A DNA stretch of 64,000 nucleotides from Ch71 sp050945695 (GCA_050945695.1 JBMNTK010000001.1:1-64000); one strand, 5' to 3'. Positions 17,540 through 27,069 are shown, numbered from the stretch's first letter. Translations and numbers: made by a program. The notes: generated by a model from the sequence alone, not told the origin.

Positions 17540-18679
17540 ATGAACCGTGCGCCCCGATACGCCATGAGTCCGAGAGAGCGCGTGCTTACCTCCCTAAGCT
17601 GGCGGGAGCCCGACCGGGTGCCCATCCAGATCTACCTTACCCCCGAGGTCGAGTCCATGCTCCGGGCTCACTTCGGCGCCCAGGAGGCCCCCGAGCCCCT
17701 CAGCCCGGCCGCCCGCATCTCCACCGCCACCCGCCAGACCCACGGCGACGATGCCCTCCTGGTGCACCTGGGGGTGGACTTCCGCACCATCGAGCCCCGC
17801 TGGCAGGGGCCGGTGAAGCCGCCCCATGATGGCATTACCTACGACATCTGGGGAGCGGGCTACCGCCGCGTCTTTCACGGTTCCGGCTATTACGACGAGG
17901 CGGTGGAGCTGCCGTTGGCGCAGCTTCGCACCCTCAAGGACGTGGAGAACTACCCCTGGCCTGACCCCGATGACTACGACTACTCCGTTCTGGCCGAGCA
18001 GTGTCGCCGCTACGATGACTACGCCATCATCCTGGGGAGCGCCGGTTTGCCCGATATCCTCAACGGCGTCTCGCGGGGGCGGGGAATGGAGCGGGTGATG
18101 ATGGACATCGCCCTGCGCGATCCAGTGGGGCTGGCCATCATTGATCGGCGGGTGGACTTCTGCTACCAGATGCTGCGCCGGGGACTGGAGGCGGCCGATG
18201 GCCGGGTGGATATCCTGCAGCTGGGCGAGGATACCGGCAACCAAAACGGGCGCATGTTCTCCCCCCGCGACTTCGCCGAGGTCTTCCGGCCCCGGCTGGA
18301 GCCCTTCTACCGGCTGGCCCATGAGTACGGTGCCCGGGCCATGATGCACTCCTGCGGCGACACCCACGACATCATGCCCACCTTCATCGAGATGGGCCTG
18401 GACGTCCTGGATGCCATGCAGCCGGAGCCCAAGGGCATGGACCCAGAGACGATACGGGCCGCCTGCAAGGGGAAACTGGCCTTCTGCGGGCTCATCAGCA
18501 CCCAGAAGACGCTGCCCTTTGGCACGGTGGCGGAGTGCCGAGCGGAGGCGCGCCACCGGCTGGACGTCATCGCCCGCGGGGGTGGCTACATCTTTGCCCC
18601 CGCCCACTGCATCCAGCCGGGCACACCGCTGGAGAATGTGCTGGCAGTCTACGAGGAGGCGCTGGGAAGGCCCCTCTAG
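17540..18679 (+). CDS. Uroporphyrinogen decarboxylase-fold protein (methyltransferase-type)
   Basis: 379 aa, ATG 17540 after AAAGGAG. It has the URO-D fold with 'WREPDRVPIQI', 'GEDTGNQNGRMFSPRDF', 'HSCGDTHDIMP' and 'GLDVLDAMQPEPKGMDP'. The HSCG motif and lack of hemE-type N-terminal Arg cluster place it with MtaA/CmuA-like corrinoid-dependent methyltransferases and sugar-associated homologues rather than with heme synthesis. No corrinoid protein is adjacent, so the substrate is unknown. Its stop overlaps the convergent kinase stop by 4 bp. Confidence 0.85.
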   Translation: MNRAPRYAMSPRERVLTSLSWREPDRVPIQIYLTPEVESMLRAHFGAQEAPEPLSPAARISTATRQTHGDDALLVHLGVDFRTIEPRWQGPVKPPHDGITYDIWGAGYRRVFHGSGYYDEAVELPLAQLRTLKDVENYPWPDPDDYDYSVLAEQCRRYDDYAIILGSAGLPDILNGVSRGRGMERVMMDIALRDPVGLAIIDRRVDFCYQMLRRGLEAADGRVDILQLGEDTGNQNGRMFSPRDFAEVFRPRLEPFYRLAHEYGARAMMHSCGDTHDIMPTFIEMGLDVLDAMQPEPKGMDPETIRAACKGKLAFCGLISTQKTLPFGTVAECRAEARHRLDVIARGGGYIFAPAHCIQPGTPLENVLAVYEEALGRPL

Positions 18680-20433
18680 TCGGGGGAGGCGCCGGCTTGA
18701 GGCAGAGTAAGGAGCACCGTTGTGCCCTGCCCGGGCGCCGAGGTGACCTGTAGGCGGCCGCCGAATAGCTGCGCCCTCTCCTGCATGCCGGTCAGGCCCA
18801 GGTGGCCGTCTCCCAGGTGGGAGTCAGCGCCCACCTGGAACCCAGGCCCGTCATCCTCCACCACCAGCTGCACCCGATCGGGCTCATAGATCAGGGCCAC
18901 GCTCACGTGAGTGGCGGTGGAGGCGTGCTTGCGGATATTGGCGAAGGCCTCTTGGGCGATGCGAAACACGGTCAGCTCCAGTTCTGAGGGCAGCGCCCGC
19001 TCTCGGCCCACCACCTCGCAGTGCACCTGCGTCCCCTCCAGTTGGGTCTCCAGGTCTCGGGCGATGGCGCGCAGGGCCGCCGGTAGCCCCAGGTCCTCCA
19101 GGACGTGCGGGCGGAGGTTGTTGCTGAGCCGGCGCACCTCGCCGATGGCAGAGTGGAGCATGGCCTGGAACCGGGCCAGCTCGGCAGCCGCCTCCGCGTC
19201 CAGCTGGTTGCGGCTGCGCAGAAGGTCAAGCCGCTGGCTGAGGGCCACCAGGTCCTGCACGGTCTCATCGTGGAGGTCGCGAGATAGCCGCAGCCGTTCC
19301 TCCTCCTGGCCGCGAAGCACCTGCAGGGCATAGTGGCGGAGGGTGGCCTGCTGCTCGTCCAGCCGGGCCACCATGCCGTTGACTACCTGGAGCAGGGCGC
19401 GCACGTCCGCCGGCCCCTCCACGGCCAAGGGCCGGAACTTACGGCCGGCCAGGACCCTCTGCCCTTCGGTCACCAGGGCGTCGAGGGGCCGAACCACCCG
19501 GCGGGTCGCTCCTATGAGCAGGCCTGCCACCAGCAGCACGGCCATTCCCCCCAGGCCGGCCAGGGCCCAGCGGTAGCGGGCCACCTCGCCGGCGATGTTG
19601 TCCCAGGGCTCTTCCACCACCACGTACCAGCCGGTGTCGCCGATGGGGGCAAAGCCCAGAAGCATGCCCGGCGCTTGGGGGTCGGTCTGATAGACGAGCT
19701 TTGCCTCTTTGCCCGCCGCCACCAGCTGCATGAGCCCGGTCTCGTTCACGCGGCTGCGGCCGATCCGCCCCGGGTCGGAGTGGTAGATGAGGTTGCCGGC
19801 ACTGTCTATGAGGGAGATGGCGCCCCCGGGGGGCGGGGTGAGCAGGAAGGGTTCGCGCACCCAGTCGTTGCTGTGGAGCAGGAACTGGCCGGTCAGGACC
19901 CCCAACCTGCCGTTGGGTTCCTCGACCGGCACGGCGATGACCACCGCGCTCGCTCCGCTGGGCTGCTCGGCAAAGACGGACGAGAGCACGGGCTGGCCCG
20001 TGCCGGTGACGGCCCGGAAGTAGAGCCGGAAGGCGTAGTTCATGTCCAGGGACGCCCGGGCGGGCGGGGTGACGGCGATCACGTCGCCACCAGAGCCCAG
20101 CAGGCTCACCCCGCCCCCGAAGACGCTGAGCAGGTGAGCGCGATCCAGCAGCACCCGCTGCTGTCGCTCCACGTCGCCGTAGTAGACGGACAGCTCGGCA
20201 GAGGTGGCGTGCAGGAGGCGCAGGTAGCCTTTGAGCGTACCGTAGAGCCCGGCCGAGGCTACCCGAGCCTGCACGGCCTGGCGCTCGAGAGCTTGCCCCT
20301 GGGAGAGGGCCTGCAGGCCATAGGCCCCCAGCCCCAGCCCGATCGCTCCCACCAGCACCAGGGGCGCCAGCGTGGCCACCAGCAACCGCTGACGCAGGTT
20401 CAGCCGCGAGGTCCAGTCTCCCGTCCGGGTCAT
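18676..20433 (-). CDS. Sensor histidine kinase with large extracytoplasmic (Cache-like) domain
   Basis: 585 aa. Membrane helix about 15-43, extracytoplasmic region about 50-285 with Cache-like features ('LIDSAGNLIYHSDPGRIGRSRV', 'APIGDTGWYVVVEEPW'), second helix about 288-308, HAMP, then 'LRLSRDLHDETVQDL' with phospho-His388 and an HATPase with 'AQEAFANIRKHAS', 'EDDGPGFQ' and 'GLTGMQERAQL'. Cache domains bind small ligands such as amino or organic acids. The start codon overlaps the regulator stop by 4 bp. Confidence 0.92.
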   Translation of the reverse strand: MTRTGDWTSRLNLRQRLLVATLAPLVLVGAIGLGLGAYGLQALSQGQALERQAVQARVASAGLYGTLKGYLRLLHATSAELSVYYGDVERQQRVLLDRAHLLSVFGGGVSLLGSGGDVIAVTPPARASLDMNYAFRLYFRAVTGTGQPVLSSVFAEQPSGASAVVIAVPVEEPNGRLGVLTGQFLLHSNDWVREPFLLTPPPGGAISLIDSAGNLIYHSDPGRIGRSRVNETGLMQLVAAGKEAKLVYQTDPQAPGMLLGFAPIGDTGWYVVVEEPWDNIAGEVARYRWALAGLGGMAVLLVAGLLIGATRRVVRPLDALVTEGQRVLAGRKFRPLAVEGPADVRALLQVVNGMVARLDEQQATLRHYALQVLRGQEEERLRLSRDLHDETVQDLVALSQRLDLLRSRNQLDAEAAAELARFQAMLHSAIGEVRRLSNNLRPHVLEDLGLPAALRAIARDLETQLEGTQVHCEVVGRERALPSELELTVFRIAQEAFANIRKHASTATHVSVALIYEPDRVQLVVEDDGPGFQVGADSHLGDGHLGLTGMQERAQLFGGRLQVTSAPGQGTTVLLTLPQAGASPD

Positions 20434-21095
20434 TCCAAGTCGTCCACGCTCAGCCAGCCCTGGCGGAGGGCAAAGGCTACCGCCTCGGTTCGGCTGCTCA
20501 CGCCCAGCTTGCCCAGGATGTTGCGAACGTGCACCTGAACGGTGTAGGTGCTGATGGCTAGGTCGGCGGCGATCTCCTTGTTGGACTTGCCGGTGGACAG
20601 GGCTCGCAGCACCTCCATCTCCCGCTCGGTGAGCGCCTCGGCCAGGCCCTCACCGCTGTAGGTGCGGTGGCGGCTATCGAGCCGGCTTACCACCTTGCTC
20701 ATCACTTGGGAGTCGAACACGCTCTGGCCCCGCATGACGCTGCGGATGGCCTGGGCCAGGTCCTCGCCGCTGGCGGTCTTGAGGAGGTACCCATCGGCGC
20801 CTGCTTCCAGGAGGGGGAACACGTAGCTATCGTCTTCGTGGGCCGAGAGCACCAGCACTCGCACTTGCGGGTGGGCTGCCTTGAGGGCCCGGGTGGCCTG
20901 GATGCCGTTGAGCTTGGGCATGCGCACGTCCATGACCACCACGTCTGGCCCCAGCTCCCCGGTGAGACGCACGGCCTCTTCCCCATCTGCGGCCTCGCCC
21001 ACCACGGCCAGGTCCGAGTATTGCTCCAGGAGGCGCCGGGTCCCCTCCCGTACCAGATCGTGGTCTTCGGCCAGCAGGATGCGTATGAGGCTCAT
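20430..21095 (-). CDS. NarL/FixJ-type response regulator
   Basis: 221 aa. Receiver with 'AEDHDLVREG', phospho-acceptor Asp56 in 'VVVMDVRMPKLNG', Lys106 in 'YLLKT', and a LuxR-type helix-turn-helix ('ALTEREMEVLRALSTGKSNKE', shortened here, and 'STYTVQVHVRNILGKL'). Transcribed just before its kinase (4-bp overlap) and 46 bp after the NlpE-like lipoprotein gene, so the lipoprotein may be the target or an accessory sensor. Confidence 0.93.
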   Translation of the reverse strand: MSLIRILLAEDHDLVREGTRRLLEQYSDLAVVGEAADGEEAVRLTGELGPDVVVMDVRMPKLNGIQATRALKAAHPQVRVLVLSAHEDDSYVFPLLEAGADGYLLKTASGEDLAQAIRSVMRGQSVFDSQVMSKVVSRLDSRHRTYSGEGLAEALTEREMEVLRALSTGKSNKEIAADLAISTYTVQVHVRNILGKLGVSSRTEAVAFALRQGWLSVDDLE

Positions 21096-21141
21096 GCTCT
21101 CTCCCTCAAGGCAGGGCAGGGCGGGACGGATCCGTCCCGCC

Positions 21142-22470
21142 TCAGTCGGCGTCCGGGACCGGGGTAGCCTCGAGCTGCTCCTCCACTAGCTCTAGCCCGT
21201 CCTCTTGGAGCCGGTAGATCCGGGTGACGGTCTGGCTAGGGCAGCACAAGGGGTCATCGGGCCCGGCGACTTTCATGATCACCGTTATTGTACCCTCTTC
21301 CACCCCGATGGACTGCACTTGCACCCGGTCCCCCAAGAAAGCCTGACCGGCCTGTTGGGGCTGGCCCTCGCGGTTGAGCATGGCCGCCAGGTAGTAGAAG
21401 CTTCCCGAGCCGCCCAGCTCCGTGGCTATCACGGCCGCGGCATCATCCGCCCCGTCGCCGTCTAGGTCACCGAAGCCGGAGGCCTGGTAGAAGGCCCGAT
21501 TGACCTCGGTGGCACCGGAGCCGTACTGGTCCTCGTAGCGGCCGGCGCGCAACTGGAAGGTGCCCAGGTCGGGCAGATCATACTCGGCGTTGGAGAGGTC
21601 ATCCTCGGTGAGGGCCGTACCATCCATATCGAGGAAAGTGGCCGTCTCGTTAGCGGCCCGGGAGATGAGCGCCATGACGTAGCCGTACACGGAGCGCAGC
21701 GTCGTCCCGTCCTCAGAGCGCAGGGTGCCGTCTTCGATCGTGTACTCGGTCACCACCGGCTCCTCGTAGACCTTGTCCTGCTGGCTGTTGAGCGTCACCT
21801 GGAGGGTATCGGGGCCGGTCGTCTCCCAGGTGCCTACCTCTTCGATCGGGGCCTCACCGTTGAGGAAGTCGGTCTTCTGGACGGCGATGCCATCAATCTG
21901 CAGGGACAAGGAGATGTCCCGAGCGCAGCAGGTGGCCGCAGGCAGGAACGCCTTGTAGATGTCGGCCAGCTCCCGCTCCATGCGCAGGGCGGCGGCCTCG
22001 GCGTCGTAGGGTATCTCCAGTTGGCCGGCAGCTAAGGCGCCCACCTCGTACCAGACCACTGGAAGCGCCCCAGCCTGGTCTTCGCCCCAGACGTGAGCCA
22101 GGGTGCCGTCTTCGGGCTGGAGGGTGAAGGCGGCGGGTTGCTCGTAGACCTGGCCGTCCTCGGAGCCGGTCAGCGTCAGGGTGACGGTGCCGTCCTGGGC
22201 CACGGTCCAGGTGCCCACCTCGGACAGAGGCGGCATTTCGTTGAGGTAGTCGTAGACCTGACGCGCGCTCCCATCGAAGTTGAGGTATAGGGTGGCGTCA
22301 ATGCCAGGGCTGGAGGCGCCGGGCATGATGGCCTTGTAGATCCCGACTACCTCGGGGGCCGCGTCGGGGGTGGGAGAGGCTGCCGGCGTTGGGGCGGTGC
22401 AGGCGGCCACCGCCAGGGCCAGGGCGAGCAGACCAATCCGGATAGCTGATCTTCGGGTATGGACGAACAT
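21142..22470 (-). CDS. Lipoprotein with duplicated NlpE-like barrels
   Basis: 442 aa from ATG 22470 with AAAAGGAG; longer frames read through repeat DNA. Lipobox VAAC, short Pro/Thr linker, then two copies of an NlpE-like unit: 'VGIYKAIMPGASSPGIDATLYL' region with 'EVGTWTVAQDGTVTLTLTG' and 'ADIYKAFLPAATCCARDISL' region with 'EVGTWETTGPDTLQVTL'. The second carries a CC pair, reminiscent of the metal-linked Cys of NlpE. A C-terminal domain contains 'FGDLDGDGADDAAAV', a calcium-type FG-GAP loop. Likely surface sensor or binding protein. Confidence 0.78.
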   Translation of the reverse strand: MFVHTRRSAIRIGLLALALAVAACTAPTPAASPTPDAAPEVVGIYKAIMPGASSPGIDATLYLNFDGSARQVYDYLNEMPPLSEVGTWTVAQDGTVTLTLTGSEDGQVYEQPAAFTLQPEDGTLAHVWGEDQAGALPVVWYEVGALAAGQLEIPYDAEAAALRMERELADIYKAFLPAATCCARDISLSLQIDGIAVQKTDFLNGEAPIEEVGTWETTGPDTLQVTLNSQQDKVYEEPVVTEYTIEDGTLRSEDGTTLRSVYGYVMALISRAANETATFLDMDGTALTEDDLSNAEYDLPDLGTFQLRAGRYEDQYGSGATEVNRAFYQASGFGDLDGDGADDAAAVIATELGGSGSFYYLAAMLNREGQPQQAGQAFLGDRVQVQSIGVEEGTITVIMKVAGPDDPLCCPSQTVTRIYRLQEDGLELVEEQLEATPVPDAD

Positions 22471-23127
22471 GTTGACTCCTTTTGGGTCAAACGTCTCTAC
22501 GTTGCCCAATGATAGGCGCCTGCCACCCCCTTGGCATCCCCGCTTGCGGGTACCCCGCCCTGCCAGGAACGGGTCAGCCGGGCTAACTGGGATTAGGTAG
22601 GCGGTGGGGATTGGCCACAGAGGCACGGAGACACAGAGGTGACACGTGACGAGTGACGCGTGACCGGCCACGACACCCACGCTACACGCCTGTGGGGGCG
22701 GACGACCCGGTCCGCCCTCAGGGGGCACAACGAGTGCCAGTCCGGCGTCGGCCTTCGCCGACGCCCTGCCGAAGGCCCCTTAGCCCCGAATTCCATTCGC
22801 GAGCTCCGGCCGACCACAGATTCCTCGCTTCACTCGGAATGACAAGGAGAGGCGCTCGGGATGACGCACCGCCGAGGAGTCCGCATCCTCAGGCGCGGCT
22901 TCGCTGGCCCATCCTTGCGGCGTTGGCATGGGATTCGCACGCAACTTGTGCTAGGCACGGCCTCGGGAGGGTACACTGTAGCCCTCATCGCCGGGGAAGC
23001 TCTCGCGCTTTGCTGCCCATCCCTTCGTCACTCCACCCTCGCTGCCACCGCCGGAGCGCCCATCGCCGGGTACGCCTCTTCGCCAGGCGCACCCTCCTCT
23101 CCGAGGCCCTGCCTGGATAGGGCGCCC
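22471..23127. other. Gene-poor gap of mosaic repeats
   Basis: No convincing coding sequence. It holds a composite repeat (see 22613-22725), a CGGCGTCGGCCTTCGCCGACG-like hairpin near 22742, and the phrase ACAGATTCCTCGCTTC followed by ACTCGGAATGACA near 22817, a type of intergenic repeat I have seen in many genomes. The promoter of the downstream hybrid kinase lies at its right end. Confidence 0.6.
22613..22725. repeat. Composite repeat C+E, copy 1
   Basis: CCACAGAGGCACGGAGACAC and a run of GTGAC steps are followed by GGGGGCGGACG...CGTCCGCCC-type palindrome and CCTCAGGGGG. The whole series recurs in inverted orientation at 27070-27170. Confidence 0.7.
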
Positions 23128-23156
23128 TTGACGAGTGACAGTTATGTCTATATGAT
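23128..23156 (+). promoter_or_regulatory. Sigma-70-type promoter upstream of the hybrid kinase
   Basis: TTGACG (23128-23133), exactly 17 nt, then TATGAT (23151-23156): five of six matches in both boxes. It would start transcription near 23163, giving a leader of about 140 nt. Confidence 0.65.
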
Positions 23157-23306
23157 GCCCCGGCCTTGGGTAGGCCACCCCGACAGCCTCTGCGCCTTCG
23201 CCGCGCGGACGGTTGGGGGGTCCGGGGGAGCATCTCCGGCCATGTTCGCCTGAGTGCCGGTCGCCTGGGGCGCTGAGTCCGATACTGCAATCCGGGAGTG
23301 GATGGG

Positions 23307-26174
23307 TTGACCGGCAAGGCTCAACGCGTGGGGGAAGGAAGACGACCGTTCTTGCCTGTACAGCAAGCACTAGCCCGCGGCTGGCTCCAGGCTGCCCTGG
23401 GCTTGGTGGTCGTCCTTTACCTCACTACCTTTGTTACCCCTCAACTGCCTCGGCCTGACCTGAGCCTGTACCTGGTGCAGCCGTTACTGTGGCTGGCGCT
23501 AGGAGCGGTGGCTCTGGCGTCTGGCCCCGGTGACCTGACGCGGCCGGACCGCTGGATGGTGTCGGTGGCGGCGCTGGTGGGGCTGTTCCAGGTGGCGCTG
23601 TTTCTGGTGGCAGGGATGCTCTCCGGTTTTGGGCTGTCGCCCTATTCCCACGGTCTGCTGCCGGTAGCGCTCAACCTCGTGTTCGTCTTCTCGCGGCTCT
23701 TTGGGCTGGAGATGGCCCGCTGGCGTCTGGTCCGGCCGTTCATGCGCAGTTCCAGTGCTGGCGGGATGGTGCTGGTGTGGCTGGGCCTGGCCCTGGCTTC
23801 GGTCCCCCTGTCGGGGCTGAGCCAACTGGGCGACCCGGCCTCGGCTTTCCGCATCACCGGCCGGATGCTGCTTCCGGCAGCCTCGGAGAGCCTACTGGCT
23901 ACCTATCTGGCTGTGGTGAGTGGCCCTGCCGCGGCGATTGCCTACCGCGGGGCGCTGGCAGGCTTCGAGTGGCTGTTCCCCCTGCTGCCCAACCCGATCT
24001 GGCCGATCACCGCCTTCCTGGGAACAGTCTCGCCCCTGCTGGGGCTGCTCGTGGTGCGAGACCTGGCCGAGTTCCGCAAGGCCAAGGACCTAAGCGACGC
24101 TCTAAACCGCATCAACGCCATCATCAACTCCTCCCTGGACATTGACCGCATCATGCACCAGGTGGTGGCGGAGTCGGGCCGAGTGCTGGACGCGGACTAC
24201 ACGTGCGTGGTGGCGCGACGGCGTGGCTCTTGGCAGGTGCGCTACGCCCACGGCATGGCCCCCGTGGCCCCCTGGGCTGATTCCGGAGAGGATGAGCTAT
24301 CGCTGCCCGACCGGCTGCGCTCCAGCAAGGATATCCTGGCGGTGGAGGATGTGCGCCGCAGCGAGTGGCGACGCCACCGAGCCCTGGAGCGAAGCGGGGT
24401 GCGCGCCTTTCTGGCCGTGCCCTTGGCCGTGCGGCGCGACGTGATTGGGGTCTTGGTCTTTAGCTCCTACTCCGGCCTAGCCTCCTTCTCCGTAGCGCAG
24501 TTGGACTTCGCCCGCAAGCTGTCAGCCTCCATCTCGCTTGCCCTAGCCAACGCCCGCCTCTATCAGAACGAGCGCCGCCAGCACCTCCTGCTGGACGCCG
24601 TGGTGCGCAATGCGCCCGCTGCCATTGCCGTGCTGGATGGGCGGAGCCTGCGGGTACGCTGGGCCAACCCAGCGGCCGTGAAGGTGCTCGACCCCCCCCT
24701 GCGTCAGGACAGCATCACCGGCATGCGGATCGAGGATATCCTCCCTGGGGCAGTCGAGGCTGGCATCGTCCAGGCCGCCCGGGAGGTTCTGCGCCGGGGC
24801 ACTCCTCTCTCCGCTGCCGAGCAGCCGTACAGTGGCTTTGCCCGGGGCCAGACGTACTGGCGCTACACCCTCCTGCCCCTAAATGTGCCCGGGAAGGAGT
24901 CGCCGGACCTGCTGGTGGTGGCCTTGGAGGTCACGGAGCAGGTGCAGTCTAGGCAGCGTGTGGCGGAGGTGGCTGCCGAGGCGGAGGAGAAGCTTCAGCG
25001 AAGCCTGCGCGAACTGGAGCAGACCCAACAGCAGCTCTTCCAGGCCCAGAAGCTGGAGACCGTGGGCCGCCTGGCGGGGGGTATCGCCCACGACTTCAAC
25101 AACCTCCTGACCGCGATCATGGGCTATGCCCAGATCGTGCTCGCTTCCCTGCCGGAAGGACCCCTCCAGCAGGACGTGGAGGAAATCGTACAGGCCGCCA
25201 AGCGGGCCACGGGGCTCACGAACCGGCTCTTGGCCTTCTCCCGCCGCCAGGTCATCCGTCCCCAGGCCTTAGAGCTGGACCGTCAGATCGAGAGCATGCA
25301 CGACCTTCTGGCTCGGCTCCTCGGCGACGATGTGGAACTCGTCATGCGCCTGGGCACTGACGGCGGCATCGTCCAGGCCGACCCGAACCAGCTAGAGCAG
25401 GTGGTGGTGAACCTGGTCGTCAACGCCGGCGACGCCATGCCGGAGGGGGGCACCCTCACCCTGGAGACGAGCCCTGTCGTGCTGGAGGACTCCGCTCCTG
25501 CCGATGGCCTCGGGCCGGGCCGATACCTCGCCCTCTCCGTCAGCGATACCGGAACCGGCATGACGAACGAGGTGAAGGAGCACCTCTTCGAGCCCTTCTT
25601 CACCACTAAGCCCACGGGGCTGGGCACGGGCCTAGGGCTGGCCACCGTGTATGGGATCATCAAGCAGCACGGAGGCGGGGTCACCGTACAGAGTGAACTG
25701 GGTCGCGGGTCTACCTTCACCATCTATCTGCCCCAGGTCGAACCCGAGGTCACCGAGCCCGAGGCCGTTCCCGCGCCGGATGAGGAACGCCTCCCCCGCG
25801 GACGGGAAGTGGTGCTGGTGGCAGAGGATGAGGAGACGGTGCGATCCATCGTGGTGCGCCTGCTCCACGCCCAGGGGTACCGGGTGCTGGAGGCCGAGGA
25901 CGGTCAGGCTGGGCTGGAGCTAGCGCGGCGTCACCCAGGGCCCATTGACCTACTGCTGACCGACGTGATGATGCCGCGCATGGGCGGCCACGAGCTGGCC
26001 GAGCGCCTGCGACAGGAGCGCCCCGATACCCGGGTGCTGTTCATGTCGGGCTACAACACTGAGGAGAATCTCCTGCGCTTGCCCGGATGTGACGGCCCAG
26101 TGGGGCTCTTACCCAAGCCGTTCACCCACCGGGATTTGGCACGGAAGGTGCGGGAGATACTGGACTGCCAGTAG
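23307..26174 (+). CDS. Membrane hybrid histidine kinase (GAF-PAS-HisKA-HATPase-receiver)
   Basis: About 955 aa. TTG 23307 is preferred because GGGAG sits eight bases upstream; GTG 23298 overlaps that site. Residues ~30-255 hold seven to eight membrane helices, including 'AYRGALAGFEWLFPLLPNPIW'. Then GAF (~280-420), PAS (~430-545), a coiled coil, HisKA 'GGIAHDFNNLLTAIMGYAQ' with the phospho-His near 595, HATPase ('VVNLVVNAGDAMPEGG', 'GLGLATVYGIIKQHGG') and a C-terminal receiver with 'LLLTDVMMPRMGG'. The layout is CckA-like. No response regulator or phosphotransferase is adjacent. Confidence 0.92.
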   Translation: MTGKAQRVGEGRRPFLPVQQALARGWLQAALGLVVVLYLTTFVTPQLPRPDLSLYLVQPLLWLALGAVALASGPGDLTRPDRWMVSVAALVGLFQVALFLVAGMLSGFGLSPYSHGLLPVALNLVFVFSRLFGLEMARWRLVRPFMRSSSAGGMVLVWLGLALASVPLSGLSQLGDPASAFRITGRMLLPAASESLLATYLAVVSGPAAAIAYRGALAGFEWLFPLLPNPIWPITAFLGTVSPLLGLLVVRDLAEFRKAKDLSDALNRINAIINSSLDIDRIMHQVVAESGRVLDADYTCVVARRRGSWQVRYAHGMAPVAPWADSGEDELSLPDRLRSSKDILAVEDVRRSEWRRHRALERSGVRAFLAVPLAVRRDVIGVLVFSSYSGLASFSVAQLDFARKLSASISLALANARLYQNERRQHLLLDAVVRNAPAAIAVLDGRSLRVRWANPAAVKVLDPPLRQDSITGMRIEDILPGAVEAGIVQAAREVLRRGTPLSAAEQPYSGFARGQTYWRYTLLPLNVPGKESPDLLVVALEVTEQVQSRQRVAEVAAEAEEKLQRSLRELEQTQQQLFQAQKLETVGRLAGGIAHDFNNLLTAIMGYAQIVLASLPEGPLQQDVEEIVQAAKRATGLTNRLLAFSRRQVIRPQALELDRQIESMHDLLARLLGDDVELVMRLGTDGGIVQADPNQLEQVVVNLVVNAGDAMPEGGTLTLETSPVVLEDSAPADGLGPGRYLALSVSDTGTGMTNEVKEHLFEPFFTTKPTGLGTGLGLATVYGIIKQHGGGVTVQSELGRGSTFTIYLPQVEPEVTEPEAVPAPDEERLPRGREVVLVAEDEETVRSIVVRLLHAQGYRVLEAEDGQAGLELARRHPGPIDLLLTDVMMPRMGGHELAERLRQERPDTRVLFMSGYNTEENLLRLPGCDGPVGLLPKPFTHRDLARKVREILDCQ

Positions 26175-26390
26175 GGATGTCTTGGCGGCCCTAACCATTT
26201 TCTAATACATTCGGCTCCACTTTCATATGGATTAGGACTAAGGTACTATCACTCGAGTCTAGGCAACGATGCCAGCGGATCATCCCGCGGGAGCGAGTGT
26301 CCGCAAGCGAGTGACACTCCGTATCGTTGGTGCGAGTGAGGCATGGCGGGGGGCAACGGGTGCCTTACAAGTACGGCAGGAGTGGAAGGG

Positions 26391-26579
26391 ATGACCGATC
26401 TTAACAAGCTGGTGTATAAGGCAAGTAAAGGAGAGCTGCGCGTCGACGAACTGACCGAAGACGCAACTGCTCTCGCCCAGTTCGAGCTTTCGACTGAGGA
26501 GAAGGTGGCGCTGCAGCGTCACGTTCAGAGCGGCCAGTGGACGAACTTCGTCCCCAAGGCCGCCAGCGGCTGGATATAG
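26391..26579 (+). CDS. Small acidic protein of unknown function
   Basis: 62 aa from ATG 26391; AGGAG eight bases upstream supports this start over the longer frame. The sequence opens MTDLNKLVYKASKGELRVDE and ends in a Trp-containing tail 'SGQWTNFVPKAASGWI'. It is helical and charged, with no Cys and no signal. Upstream is an unusually AT-rich stretch (26195-26250), a likely promoter. A ribosomal-peptide precursor was considered but no modifying enzyme is nearby. Function unknown. Confidence 0.55.
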   Translation: MTDLNKLVYKASKGELRVDELTEDATALAQFELSTEEKVALQRHVQSGQWTNFVPKAASGWI

Positions 26580-26820
26580 GTCTGAACCAGCCTTCGCCAA
26601 GGGTGGGTTCACCGAACCCAAACCGAACCGCAATCCTCCCACCCTGGAGATGACCTAGACCATCCAGCAGGGAGAGTGCCGAGCCCGGGCAGCACCGGAC
26701 CGGCCTCGCCAACGACGGTACTATAGCAATGCACCCGGGCCCCGGGGTTTGGCTGCCCTTCGCCTTAGTAGCCGACCCCAGCGCGCTTGAGCGTAGAGGC
26801 CACCCCGCCATGCCAACCGA

Positions 26821-26852
26821 ACGGGCTGCCCGATCCTAGAGGGGCAGCCCGT
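26821..26852. repeat. Inverted repeat, 11-bp perfect stem
   Basis: ACGGGCTGCCC and GGGCAGCCCGT flank a 10-nt loop. Very stable as RNA; could end or process the upstream small-ORF transcript. Confidence 0.6.
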
Positions 26853-26925
26853 CCCCTGTCCCGAACGCGCCGGGAATGATGACAAACACAGGAAGTCAGC
26901 TACTGCTTGCTTCCTTTCCACTCAA

Positions 26926-26963
26926 GGTAGCGAGGAGCGGATAAGGCGCCGTTCCTCGCTACC
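26926..26963. repeat. Inverted repeat, 11-bp perfect stem extendable to 13
   Basis: GGTAGCGAGGA and TCCTCGCTACC are exact inverses; one G-T wobble and a C-G pair extend the stem around a ~12-nt loop. Confidence 0.6.
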
Positions 26964-27069
26964 CTGCTTACGCCTCCGCTCCCCTGAGTAACCCCGGGCT
27001 GCCAACTTATGTCAAACCGAGCGCATTGGCCGTCGAATCAACTCGGGGCTGTTGGGCTTTTGGCTGGGC

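Larger units (their letters stand above)
26580..27069. other. Gap holding two strong hairpins
   Basis: No credible gene. The notable content is two perfect-stem inverted repeats (26821-26852 and 26926-26963) spaced about 75 bp apart. Neither is followed by a T-run on the plus strand. Confidence 0.5.

Noticed and set aside
17540..18679. URO-D-fold gene as hemE
   Set aside because: It lacks the hemE-type N-terminal Arg-rich substrate loop and has the HSCG motif of methyltransferase-type relatives; no heme genes are nearby.
19333..20538. 401-aa open frame opposite the second sensor kinase
   Set aside because: Antisense shadow; the kinase has all expected motifs on the other strand.
26343..26579. 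Small ORF as a modified-peptide precursor
   Set aside because: No maturation enzyme, peptidase or dedicated exporter is adjacent, and there is no Cys, Ser/Thr-rich core or double-Gly leader end.
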